This document shows, piece by piece, positions 7,162 through 14,758 of a stretch of DNA of 15,722 nucleotides. The position numbers and the translations under genes were made by a program. The notes beneath the pieces are model-generated. The model was not told the DNA's origin, did no database searches, and saw only the letters and a program-made list of their open reading frames with translations. Source of the DNA: CAZLBC01 sp964557575 (GTDB lineage: Bacteria; Planctomycetota; Phycisphaerae; SM23-33); the NCBI GenBank assembly GCA_964557575.1, contig CAZLBC010000103.1, positions 1 to 15,722 of the forward strand, in the 5' to 3' direction. Within the stretch, counting starts at the first letter, position 1; every line of letters begins with the position of its first letter.

Positions 7162-9352
7162 CCAGACCGGTGTTGACGACGGCCACCCAGGTGCCGTGTT
7201 TCTTCGCGGGGATATAGCGCACGACCACCCGCGGATCGGACGCCGCGTCCGCGGCCACGGTGCCCGGCAGGGCCGGCAGCGACAGGAAGGCGGCGTTGAA
7301 CCGGCGGACGTAGCGGGGGAACCCGCGGTTGAAGCTGTTGCCCGCGAGGTACCCCAGGAACCGCGGGTTGCCGTAGGCCATCGCCCGGGCCTCGCAGATC
7401 ATGCTGTACGGGCCGGCCCGCTCCACGTCGGCGACGAAGTAGCCGAGGAGCGGGTCCTTGTCCACCGTCATCTCGTTTTCGTTGAGGGGGTAGTGGCGGA
7501 CCGCGGCGAGACCGGAGGGCGTCGTGAAGGCCGCGAAGGCCTTCGGCGAGGCCACCGAGTAGAGCCGGTGGAACGAGTAGGTGAGCAGGATGCCCGCGCG
7601 GTCCTTGTAGTTGCGGGGATCGTTGCCGGGGCAGGCGTGGTGCCAGGCCCACTTCCCCCAGTTGGTCCGGGCCGTCAGCAGGGCCTGGAGGTGCATGTCC
7701 TCGGCCACCACCCGGTCGTACGGGACGGACTTGACGAAGCGGAAGAAATCGCCGTGCCGCTCGAGGTGCGCCCGCCACCGCTCGACCCGGTCGTTGACCA
7801 CCGCCGTCTTCCACTCCCAGTGGCGCTTTTTGCCTTTCCCGGTGACGGCCGACGGCAGGGAAACCCCCGGCTCGGAGGCGTCCGTGGTGTAGAGGACGAC
7901 CGCGTCGGGATTCACGTTCTCCCGGAGGAAGCCGGCCAGCGCCGCCAGGAAGTCGCGGCGCTTGGTGTACCACCAGTCGACGTATGTCTCCAGGAGCTTG
8001 TTGTCCGACCGCAGGTCTTTCCGGGTGACCGTTTTTCCCTTGTTGGCCTCGCGGGCGAAGATCGCCAGGTCGGTGTCGTTGAAGCTGACCGGGTTCGCCT
8101 CGGGGCGGGGACGGAACCAGGCGCCGATGAACCGCACCCGGTCCCGGTAGCGGTTGATCGTCGCGTCCAGGACCTTCCGGGCGTCCTCGATGAAGGCGGG
8201 GTCGACCAGGTCGGCGTTGGTCTTGTGGACCCAGCCGATATGGGTGTAGTCCTTTTTCCCGTTGAGGCGGCGGCAGCGGCGCTGCGTGCCGATGGCCTGT
8301 TCCGGGTCCCCGCCGATGCTGCCGGCGTACTCGTAGTACGGCAGGACGTACCGGTCGGGGTACTGTTCGAGCATGGTGATGATGTCGCCCCACAGGCCCG
8401 GCGTCGCCGACTGGTAGTACCACCCGTTGCCGCCGTAGGGCGCGGCGTCCCAGCCCTGGTTGTGACCGAATTCCAGCAGGTCCTTGCAGAAGGTATTGAT
8501 GCCGAGGAATTGCATCAGGCGGACCTTGTATTCGTACCAGTCGACCGGGTTCTCCACCCCGCGGAGTGCCGGGTCCTTCTCTGCTTTCCTGTGCCCGATG
8601 CTGATCACGCCGTCGGCCATTTCCTCCCGCCAGAAGATATGCCGGCGGGGGAGGCCGGCGGGCGGGTAGCGGATCGTCACGGCGTACCGTCCGGGGTCGG
8701 GGACCGCCAGCAGCCGGATCCGGGCGACGGCGGCGCCGGCCGACTCGGGCTGGTTGACGGCCTTCGGCTGGGCGATGATCACCGTGAACCCGTCGGCGGG
8801 CAGGAGGGTCCGCGGGCCGCGTCCCCGGGGGCGCTTGATTTCAGGGGTCCGGTCGTGGAGGAAAAACAACTGCCGCCAGGTCAGGTACGTCCCCGACTGG
8901 GGCAGGTGCAGCGACTCGGGGTTGTTGTTGACGTACCGGGCCTTGACCACGTCGCCGACGGTCGAGCCGGTGTGGACGCCCCGGGCCGTTTCGCAGCCCC
9001 AGTTGCAGATGAACATGCTTCGCGGCCGGTCGTCGGGGAATTCCACGCAGAGCAGGTATGCCTTCCCGGCCGCCAGCCCCGCGCCGCGGCCGACACGGCA
9101 GGCGACATACTTCGCGTCGCCGTCGTCGTTGGGCAGGACCCGGCACCGCCGGCCGAGGATGGTCTCGACCCGGCTGATCCCTTGCGGGTACTCGGTGAAG
9201 CCGCCGTCCGCCGCCCCGCAGTCGATCTCGTCGACGACGCGCAGGGCGCCGAACGGCTCGCCCGCGTCGACCGTCGCCGCGGGGGCGCCGGCGGGGACTG
9301 ACAGCAGCGGTATCGCCGCGGCCGCGAGGGTCACGGCGGGCGGTATTTTCAT
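7019..9352 (-). CDS. Large secreted glycosidase-like protein
   Basis: A 777-residue exported protein. The leader MKIPPAVTLAAAAIPLLSV ends near A25-A26 with an AxA-type cleavage site. The first ~250 residues look like beta-rich domains (VEFPDDRPRSMFICNWGCE; GRYAVTIRYPPAG). The middle (about 270-640) has the alternating pattern of a TIM barrel: KVRLMQFLGINTFCKDLLE, DRYVLPYYEYAGSIGG, RFIGAWFRPRPEANPVSF and DAVVLYTTDASEPG. The last ~70 residues are a beta-sandwich (WVAVVNTGLAAVEDVTVAL) closing with YPGELRSLRV. I infer a glycoside hydrolase acting on an extracellular polysaccharide, but I cannot name its family or its catalytic acids. GGGAGA precedes the start, which overlaps the stop of the upstream gene (ATGA). 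The 3' end is duplicated at 4688-4830. Confidence 0.85.
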   Translation of the reverse strand: MKIPPAVTLAAAAIPLLSVPAGAPAATVDAGEPFGALRVVDEIDCGAADGGFTEYPQGISRVETILGRRCRVLPNDDGDAKYVACRVGRGAGLAAGKAYLLCVEFPDDRPRSMFICNWGCETARGVHTGSTVGDVVKARYVNNNPESLHLPQSGTYLTWRQLFFLHDRTPEIKRPRGRGPRTLLPADGFTVIIAQPKAVNQPESAGAAVARIRLLAVPDPGRYAVTIRYPPAGLPRRHIFWREEMADGVISIGHRKAEKDPALRGVENPVDWYEYKVRLMQFLGINTFCKDLLEFGHNQGWDAAPYGGNGWYYQSATPGLWGDIITMLEQYPDRYVLPYYEYAGSIGGDPEQAIGTQRRCRRLNGKKDYTHIGWVHKTNADLVDPAFIEDARKVLDATINRYRDRVRFIGAWFRPRPEANPVSFNDTDLAIFAREANKGKTVTRKDLRSDNKLLETYVDWWYTKRRDFLAALAGFLRENVNPDAVVLYTTDASEPGVSLPSAVTGKGKKRHWEWKTAVVNDRVERWRAHLERHGDFFRFVKSVPYDRVVAEDMHLQALLTARTNWGKWAWHHACPGNDPRNYKDRAGILLTYSFHRLYSVASPKAFAAFTTPSGLAAVRHYPLNENEMTVDKDPLLGYFVADVERAGPYSMICEARAMAYGNPRFLGYLAGNSFNRGFPRYVRRFNAAFLSLPALPGTVAADAASDPRVVVRYIPAKKHGTWVAVVNTGLAAVEDVTVALPAGDAVTDAATGTPVDAPDNTITLSLYPGELRSLRVR

Positions 9353-10782
9353 CGGTTTCTCCCGTCAGTAGTATCGGCGGCGCGCTGCGCGGGTTTCAGC
9401 TTCGGGTCGTCGAGGTCCAGGCGGTAGAGGACCTGGTTGTAGTCGTAGCGGGGGGTCGCCGGGGGGTTTTCGGCGAACTGTTTCGTGTAGGTCCCCTCGA
9501 ACAGGAGTACCGGCGAGTCGGCCGGGGTGAACCCCGGGTGGAGCTTCGGGTTGTAGAAGGTGTAGTTGTCGTGGCTGAGGACCTTCACCGCCGGGCCCCA
9601 CGGGCCGGTCGGGGCGTCGGCCTCGGCGTACCACAGCTCGCCCAGGAACGAGGGCTTCCCCCCGGACTCGCAGAAGACGGTCACCCACCGCTTCCGGTAG
9701 CCGCTGAAGGCGATCGATCCCCGGTGGGGGGTGATCTTCCGCCCGCCCGCCGCCGACCTGACGACCTTCTGGGGCTGAAGGTGCTGCCACGCGGCGGGGT
9801 CTTCCCACGCCGCGAAGCGGGCGGGGCACCGCAGGGCCGGGAAGGGGTCGCCGAAGAGGATCCACCGCTTCCCGTTGTCCGTGATGCATACCGTGTGCCC
9901 TTCCGGGACACGCGGGGGTTTGGACGATGATGTCGCCTTGTTCCAGAGCACTTTATGGCGCTTGAAATTCGCCGTTTCGTCGTCCCAGACGCACAGGCCG
10001 ATCTCGCAGGTTGCCAGGGGCGGCTCGATCTTCAGGTAGGTGGCGACCAGCCGCTCTTTTTCGTCGGCGCCGGGGAGGGCGGCGACGCCGCTGATCCAGG
10101 TCGGGCCCTTCCCGGGCATCCGGGCCACGCCCCGCGGCCGGCCCTTCTCGTCGGTGACGCAGTCGAAGGTAAGCCGCAGGGGCGGCTCGAACGCTTTCAG
10201 CGGCCGCGGGGGCGTGAAGGCCGCGGTGGTGTGGAAGATGCCGAGCGGGTAGCGGGGCACGTTCGTGTCGCCCCACGCCCAGAAGAGCTTCCCGCGGTAG
10301 GGGGCGTTCTGCACGCTGTCGCAGCCGAGGATGCCGGTCTCGGCGCGCGGGGTTTCCAGGCCGGCCTGCCGGCTCTCGCCGAACAGCCCGCCGCCGGTGA
10401 GGCGGCCGATCCGCCTCGCGACGATGGTGCGGGCCACCGCGATCTCCAGCGCGCCGCCCGGTTCGGGCGTCAGCCGCACCCCCCGATAGCCGAAGCCGTC
10501 CCGGGGCACCGCGTAGCCGTTGCCGTCGACGTGGAACCAGGTCTCCCGCCCCATCAGTTCCGGCAGGTCGAAGGCGACGATGCCGGCGTTGTCGGTCACG
10601 AAACGGACGTTGTGCGTGGTTGACAGTTCGACCAGCGGCACCGGCCAGCCGCTGGACTGCTCCACCACCCGGATCCGGCACGGTCGCGGGGGGGGCTTTT
10701 CCCCCGGTGCGGGAGAAACGCCCGCCAGGACCGCGGCACAGCAGATTGCGGGGATGATCGATCGTATCGCCGTATTGTTCAT
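9349..10782 (-). CDS. Secreted beta-propeller-like protein (possibly GH43/DUF4185-like)
   Basis: A 477-residue exported protein. I place the start at ATG 10782 because AAAGGGG (10788-10795) sits just upstream; a GTG at 10797 would overlap that site. The leader is MNNTAIRSIIPAICCAAVLA. Residues to about 120 resemble a small beta domain (VEQSSGWPVPLVELSTTHN; TDNAGIVAFDLPEL). The remainder repeats short W/G-rich beta segments: GKLFWAWGDTNVPRYPLG, GKRWILFGDPFPALRC, RWVTVFCESGGKPSFLGE and LWYAEADAPTGPWGP. This pattern is typical of five-bladed propellers that bind or cleave sugars. I see no secure catalytic triad, so enzyme versus binding protein is open. It is the middle gene of an operon, 36 bases after the sugar-isomerase gene and overlapping the next gene by four bases. 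Confidence 0.8.
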   Translation of the reverse strand: MNNTAIRSIIPAICCAAVLAGVSPAPGEKPPPRPCRIRVVEQSSGWPVPLVELSTTHNVRFVTDNAGIVAFDLPELMGRETWFHVDGNGYAVPRDGFGYRGVRLTPEPGGALEIAVARTIVARRIGRLTGGGLFGESRQAGLETPRAETGILGCDSVQNAPYRGKLFWAWGDTNVPRYPLGIFHTTAAFTPPRPLKAFEPPLRLTFDCVTDEKGRPRGVARMPGKGPTWISGVAALPGADEKERLVATYLKIEPPLATCEIGLCVWDDETANFKRHKVLWNKATSSSKPPRVPEGHTVCITDNGKRWILFGDPFPALRCPARFAAWEDPAAWQHLQPQKVVRSAAGGRKITPHRGSIAFSGYRKRWVTVFCESGGKPSFLGELWYAEADAPTGPWGPAVKVLSHDNYTFYNPKLHPGFTPADSPVLLFEGTYTKQFAENPPATPRYDYNQVLYRLDLDDPKLKPAQRAADTTDGRNR

Positions 10783-10818
10783 TGTCGCCCCTTTCACGCG
10801 GTGGTTAGTTGAAGGATA

Positions 10819-11700
10819 TCACGCCTCCGCGCCGGCGTCCAGGACGCCGCGGGTGTACCCGACCGACTCGGCGAGACCGGGCAGGAGGTCCTTCATGTGT
10901 TTTTCGTACTCCACGCCCAGGACGCCGCGGTACCCGATCCGGGGCAGGGCGCCGACGAACGCGGGGATGTCCATGATGCCGCGCCCCAGTTCGACGCTGC
11001 GGCCCTTCGCGGTCGCCGCGTCAACGTCCTTGAGGTGCAGGTCCATGATCCGGTCGGCCGTCTTCAGCGTTTCCGCGACCGGGTCCCTGCCCGCCCTGAT
11101 CGTGTGCCCCGTGTCGTGGCAGATGCCGATTCGCTTATCGAGGTCCGCGATCTTCTCGTGTACGGCCCGCGGGGTGGGGTAGTGCTTGTCTTCCGGGCCG
11201 TGGTTGTGGATCGCCATCCGGATGTCGTGTTTCCGCGCGGCGGCCGCGGCGGCCGGCAGCAACTGCGGGTGCAGCGACGCCGAGAACAGCCCGATCTTCG
11301 CCGCGCGGGCAAAGGTGAACGCGTTCTCCACGTCTTCCTCGTTTTTCAGGTAGATCACGCCCGCGCCGTAGAGCGTCAGCCCCGCCGTCCCGATCTTCTT
11401 CAGGGCGGCTGCGAACGGCCCGTCCGCCCCCGGGGCCGGGAGGTGGAAAGGCTTGACGGCCACGCGCGTGACCGCGAGCCGCGTCGCCATGGCGACGATC
11501 TCGTCGAGTGTATAGTGCTTGAACATGTAGCCGGTGAGGCCGACCGCGGAAGCCGCCGTGTCCGCGCCGGCGCGGGGTTCGGGTTTCCCGGCGATTTCGG
11601 CGCCGGCCGGCCCGCCGCCGGGTCCCGCGCAGGCTCCCGTGACGGCGGCCGCTGCGGCCGCGGCGACGATCGTCCGCCGGTCTGTTTTCGGTGTGTTCAT
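10819..11700 (-). CDS. Exported sugar phosphate isomerase/epimerase-like TIM barrel
   Basis: A 293-residue protein of the xylose-isomerase-like TIM-barrel (AP endonuclease 2) family. It starts MNTPKTDRRTIVAAAAAAA, with twin arginines and a hydrophobic stretch, and a Cys at 24 in a poor lipobox (TGAC), so export is likely and lipidation doubtful. Family motifs are A-I-H165-N-H167-G, C-H195-D196-T-G-H199, D-L-H222-L-K-D225 and G-V-E264-Y-E, which should bind a divalent metal. The fold is complete. Exported relatives are common in PVC bacteria, usually of unknown substrate. It is the first gene of the minus-strand operon and is likely to process a sugar or inositol-type product related to the two genes behind it. 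The ribosome site (GCGGGCGA) is weak. Confidence 0.9.
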   Translation of the reverse strand: MNTPKTDRRTIVAAAAAAAVTGACAGPGGGPAGAEIAGKPEPRAGADTAASAVGLTGYMFKHYTLDEIVAMATRLAVTRVAVKPFHLPAPGADGPFAAALKKIGTAGLTLYGAGVIYLKNEEDVENAFTFARAAKIGLFSASLHPQLLPAAAAAARKHDIRMAIHNHGPEDKHYPTPRAVHEKIADLDKRIGICHDTGHTIRAGRDPVAETLKTADRIMDLHLKDVDAATAKGRSVELGRGIMDIPAFVGALPRIGYRGVLGVEYEKHMKDLLPGLAESVGYTRGVLDAGAEA

Positions 11701-11926
11701 CGTTCGCCCGCTTCTTTCTCTTTGTGCTGAAAAGATATGCTCCGTGGCGTATGATGTGCCGTAATCATGTTATACTCGAAACCAACCCCGAAAACGACCC
11801 CGGACCGGTGGGGCGGATGAAGGCGAAACGGATCATCGCGCACGGCCTGACGTACATCTGCGAGGAGCAGGCGCACCGAACACGTGACGCGCGCCATGAA
11901 GCGGCTGACGATGCCGGTATCATGGC
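11701..11926. other. Unassigned region upstream of the isomerase operon
   Basis: This must include the promoter for the minus-strand operon. On that strand TATAAC lies near 11768-11773, without a clear -35 hexamer. From 11818 the plus strand has an open stretch beginning ATG AAG GCG and reading MKAKRIIAHGLTYICEEQAH, but it then continues into clearly non-protein sequence in the frame of the following fragment. I do not recognise it. It may be the debris of another truncated gene. Confidence 0.4.
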
Positions 11927-11960
11927 GTGCGCGGAATTGATACGGAGGAATACGATGAGA

Positions 11961-12015
11961 CGATCGACAGGGAGATGGTGCTGCGGCCGATCGCGGACAC
12001 GGTCGGGAAGGCGGT
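11961..12015. repeat. 55-bp exact repeat, left side of scaffold gap
   Basis: The 55 bases directly before the N run are identical to the 55 bases directly after it (12116-12170). This is what two contig ends sharing an unresolved k-mer overlap look like once scaffolded. Confidence 0.97.
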
Positions 12016-12115
12016 NNNNNNNNNNNNNNNNNNNNNNNNNNNNNNNNNNNNNNNNNNNNNNNNNNNNNNNNNNNNNNNNNNNNNNNNNNNNNNNNNNNNN
12101 NNNNNNNNNNNNNNN
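12016..12115. other. Scaffold gap of 100 N
   Basis: Exactly 100 undetermined bases, a default filler length. Since both flanks are the same 55 bases, the real distance is probably negative (an overlap), and no sequence is likely to be missing here. Confidence 0.95.
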
Positions 12116-12170
12116 CGATCGACAGGGAGATGGTGCTGCGGCCGATCGCGGACACGGTCGGGAAGGCGGT
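12116..12170. repeat. 55-bp exact repeat, right side of scaffold gap
   Basis: Second copy of 11961-12015. Merging the two copies joins the metallophosphoesterase fragment into one continuous frame, which supports a duplicated contig end rather than a biological repeat. Confidence 0.97.
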
Positions 12171-12557
12171 CGAGGAGCTTGCGGGAAAGGCCGACATCAT
12201 CGTCCTGCTGACGCACCGCGGCGTCCCGGCGGACCGCGAGATCATCCGGGTCGTCCCGCGGCTGGATATCGTCTTCGGCGGCCACCATCACAAGAAGTTC
12301 CGTAAACTCGACTTCGACAAAAAGACCGAGACGGTGCTGCAGCACTCGGGCTTTTTCGGCGACGTTCTCGGCGAGGTGACCGTGACGTGGGACGGGGGGA
12401 AGATAACCGGCCGCCGGGCCCGGCTCATAACAATAACCGACGAGATGCCGGCTTCCCCGAAGGTCAAGGCGATCGCCGAGAAGTACCTCTCGAAACAGGG
12501 CGCCCTGCGGGAGGAAGACAGCGGTCATCGAACCGCCGGCGACCCGCGGCCGGCTGC

Positions 12558-12950
12558 TCAGGCGAGCGTATCGACCTCGTATTGATCGAAGGATGCGTCG
12601 AAGGTCAGAACGGCGAGCTTTCTTCGCCGGGCCTGGGCGATGATGATCCGGTCGAACGGATCCGCATGATGGTCGGGGAGCATTACCGACTGCAGAAAGT
12701 GGGCATCATCGACCGGGATAACGGTGAGCCGGTAATGAGCAACCGCTTTGTTCCAGAGTTCTTCCGCCGATGCGAATATGCCGAGGTCGAGGGTTTCCTT
12801 CTTGTGTTTTAGTGCGATCTCAAACAATGAACACGACGAAATGAACACCTCGTCGGCGGCGCGAATTGCTGCCCGGGCCTTTTTGCCGAGTTTTTTCTCG
12901 ACGAGTCCGACCAGGGAAAGCAGCGCGCAGGTATCGAGCATTACATCCAT
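12558..12950 (-). CDS. PIN-domain toxin (VapC-like ribonuclease)
   Basis: A complete 130-residue PIN domain. The acidic catalytic residues are all present: D6 in MLDTCALL, E44 in SLFEIALKHKKE, D97 and D100 in HADPFDRIIIAQA, and D118 in LTFDASFD. PIN toxins of this type are Mg-dependent RNases that cut tRNA or rRNA and are held in check by a co-expressed antitoxin. The antitoxin gene lies directly upstream. If the start is ATG 12950 the genes overlap by ten bases. If it is ATG 12941, giving MLDTCALL as many PIN proteins begin, the arrangement is TAATG. The 3' end overlaps the opposing metallophosphoesterase fragment by 28 bases. Confidence 0.92.
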   Translation of the reverse strand: MDVMLDTCALLSLVGLVEKKLGKKARAAIRAADEVFISSCSLFEIALKHKKETLDLGIFASAEELWNKAVAHYRLTVIPVDDAHFLQSVMLPDHHADPFDRIIIAQARRRKLAVLTFDASFDQYEVDTLA

Positions 12951-13168
12951 CCGGGCAGGTCCTCTTCACTGACGGGCGCGAGGGCGTCTTCGAGGCTGAT
13001 TGTCGCCTTCACCCCGGGGAGGGGCCCTGTTTTTCTCTCGGGTTTACGGTGTGGAACGATGTCGAACCAGGGTTTTCCGTTCTTTGAGACGACGACGATC
13101 CGGCCGTTATGGGCCATGTCACCGTACTTGCTCAGGTTGTTTTTGGCTTCTCTTACGGGAATTTTCAT
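12941..13168 (-). CDS. Phd/YefM-family antitoxin
   Basis: 75 residues from ATG 13168, chosen because AGGAGCG at 13174-13180 lies five bases upstream. The longer open frame from 13213 would place that site inside the gene. The sequence MKIPVREAKNNLSKYGDMA, NGRIVVVSKNGKPWFDIVP is the Phd/YefM N-terminal dimerising, DNA-binding fold. The C-terminal tail (TISLEDALAPVSEEDLPGW) would wrap the PIN toxin. It should repress its own promoter together with the toxin. The palindrome upstream fits that. Confidence 0.92.
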   Translation of the reverse strand: MKIPVREAKNNLSKYGDMAHNGRIVVVSKNGKPWFDIVPHRKPERKTGPLPGVKATISLEDALAPVSEEDLPGWM

Positions 13169-13193
13169 CGTAGCGCTCCTGGTGTCTGCAGTA

Positions 13194-13223
13194 ATTGTAG
13201 CTACAATAGCCACAATCTGTCAA
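13194..13223 (-). promoter_or_regulatory. Promoter and operator-like palindrome of the toxin-antitoxin operon
   Basis: On the minus strand a perfect -35 TTGACA (13218-13223) and a near-consensus -10 TACAAT (13194-13199) are separated by 18 bases, and the -10 lies 25 bases before the antitoxin ATG. ATTGTAGCTACAAT at 13194-13207 is a perfect 14-base palindrome covering the -10. A partial repeat of its half-site (TTGTGGCTA) lies just upstream in the spacer. An autorepressor bound here would block RNA polymerase. Binding by the antitoxin is inferred. Confidence 0.75.
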
Positions 13224-13393
13224 GGGGGGAAACGCGGTTATTCATCTTTACGCCCTGATTCGTCCGAGAGACGGCAGCATTTTTTTTGACTCGTGTGAGA
13301 AACACTCCTTGAACAGGAAGGCCGGCGCATAGACCCCCTTGCCGCCTGCCGGGATGTGCAGTGTAATAGGGTATCCCCGTGAAAGGAACGACA

Positions 13394-14758
13394 ATGCGCC
13401 GCAGAGACTTTCTGAGATCCTCCGCCGCCCTCGCCCTTGCGGCCGCGCCCCTGTCCGCGGGGGCGGGAAAAAAGCCCAATATCATACTGTTCGTGTCCGA
13501 TGACCACGGGTGGGCGGATGCCGGCGCCTACGGCGACGCGTACATCAGGACGCCCAACATCGACCGCCTCGCAGGGCAGGCTATGCGCTTCACGCACGCC
13601 TTTGCCGCGTCTCCGCTCTGCAGCCCCTCGCGATGCGTGATGGGGACCGGGCTCATGCCGCACCGGAACGGCGGTCACAAGTTCGGCACGCCGATCAGGC
13701 CCGGCATCCGGACCATGCCGCGGTACCTGAAGGCCCTGGGTTACCACACCGCCCATTTCGGGAAATTTCACCACGCGCCGCGCACACAGTTTCCGTATGA
13801 CCGCGTGCACAACAGCGAGAAGCGGGCCGCCGCCTTCGTCTCCGCCTACGACCGGGACGAGCCCCTGCTTCTCGTGGTGTGTACGCATCCCCCCCACACG
13901 CCCTGGACCAGGAACACGGACTACGACCCTGCGAAGATCGCGCTGCCCCCGAACTTCGTGGACACGCCCGAGACCCGGGCGGACCGGGCGAACTACTACA
14001 GCGACGTGACGCTCATGGACGGCATCCTCGGGGACGTGCTCGACGCGGTCGACAAAAAAGGCCTGACGGACGACACCCTGTTCGTGTACACGACCGACCA
14101 GGGTGCGAACTGGCCGTTCGCCAAGTGGTGCGTGTACGACGGCGGGCTGCGCGTGCCCTTTATCGCCCGGTGGCCCGGGAAGATCGCCCCGGGGGCGGTG
14201 ACCGACGCGATGGTAAGCCTGGCGGACCTGCTTCCGACGTTCATCGAGACGGCGGGCGGAAAGCCCCCGGAGCATATCGACGGGCGGAGTTTTCTTCCGG
14301 TGCTGGCGGGAAAAAGCACGTCGCACCGCGACGCGGTCTTCGGCACGCACACGGGCAACGACAACGGCGGGCCGGGAATCGCGAACCACTGCCCGGCCCG
14401 GACGATCAGGACGCGGACCCATCGCTATATCCTGAACCTGTCGCCCGGCACCACGTTCACCACGCACATCACCGGGTGCAAAAAAGGCCCGCATTACCTG
14501 CCGCACTGGAACTCGTGGGTCGAAAAGGCGAAGACGGACGCGCGGGCGAAGAGCATCGTCCACCGGTATCAGCACCGCCCGGCCGAGGAATTGTACGACC
14601 TGAGAAGCGATCCCCATGAGATGAATAACATCGCCGGCGATCCGGACCGGGCCGAGTTGCTCGCGTCGCTGAGGACGCGGCTCGCAGAGTGGTGTCAGGC
14701 GCAAGGTGACAGGATCGCCGTCACGAGGCCGGCGGCCGTGAAAAAGGAACGACGATGA
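13394..14758 (+). CDS. Tat-exported sulfatase (family S1-like)
   Basis: 454 residues from ATG 13394, preceded by AAAGGAA five bases upstream; a GTG at 13379 would include that site in the gene. MRRRDFLRSSAALALAAAP is a strong twin-arginine signal. Metal-binding D36-D37 lie in SDDHGW. The formylglycine signature is the canonical C76-S-P-S-R80. K124 and H126 lie in GKFHH, and H165 and H168 in THPPHTP. D235-Q236 is in the TTDQGANWPFAKW block, followed by YDGGLRVPFIARWPG. The WPFAKW-type block is like that in N-sulfoglucosamine sulfohydrolase-like members, so the substrate could be a sulfated amino sugar or glycan, but this is a guess. It has normal length and is complete. It overlaps the next gene by four bases (ATGA), implying an operon and joint desulfation and deacetylation. 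Confidence 0.96.
   Translation: MRRRDFLRSSAALALAAAPLSAGAGKKPNIILFVSDDHGWADAGAYGDAYIRTPNIDRLAGQAMRFTHAFAASPLCSPSRCVMGTGLMPHRNGGHKFGTPIRPGIRTMPRYLKALGYHTAHFGKFHHAPRTQFPYDRVHNSEKRAAAFVSAYDRDEPLLLVVCTHPPHTPWTRNTDYDPAKIALPPNFVDTPETRADRANYYSDVTLMDGILGDVLDAVDKKGLTDDTLFVYTTDQGANWPFAKWCVYDGGLRVPFIARWPGKIAPGAVTDAMVSLADLLPTFIETAGGKPPEHIDGRSFLPVLAGKSTSHRDAVFGTHTGNDNGGPGIANHCPARTIRTRTHRYILNLSPGTTFTTHITGCKKGPHYLPHWNSWVEKAKTDARAKSIVHRYQHRPAEELYDLRSDPHEMNNIAGDPDRAELLASLRTRLAEWCQAQGDRIAVTRPAAVKKERR

Larger units (their letters stand above)
11927..12585 (+). pseudogene. C-terminal part of a 5'-nucleotidase-type metallophosphoesterase
   Basis: The plus strand reads EEYDETIDREMVLRPIADTV up to a scaffold gap. 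After the gap it repeats the same residues and continues VEELAGKADIIVLLTHRG, LDIVFGGHHHKKFRK and VLQHSGFFGDVLGEVTVTW. The THRG and GGHHH segments are the last metal-binding motifs of the UshA/5'-nucleotidase type of calcineurin-like phosphoesterase. The N-terminal motifs (D-x-H, GD-x-x-D, GNHD) are missing, and the frame meets TGA at 11906-11908 just upstream. Once the false gap is collapsed, what remains is one uninterrupted C-terminal piece. The last ~25 codons look degenerate and run into the 3' end of the convergent toxin gene. Confidence 0.65.

Noticed and set aside
6875..9301. Long plus-strand open frame of about 800 codons
   Set aside because: It is the antisense of the 777-residue gene. 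Its translation is rich in R, G, V, D and P in the way high-GC shadows are, and it has no leader or motif.
11961..12170. Biological tandem repeat around the N run
   Set aside because: The repeat is exact, 55 bases long and abuts exactly 100 N on both sides, which is far better explained by scaffolding of overlapping contig ends.
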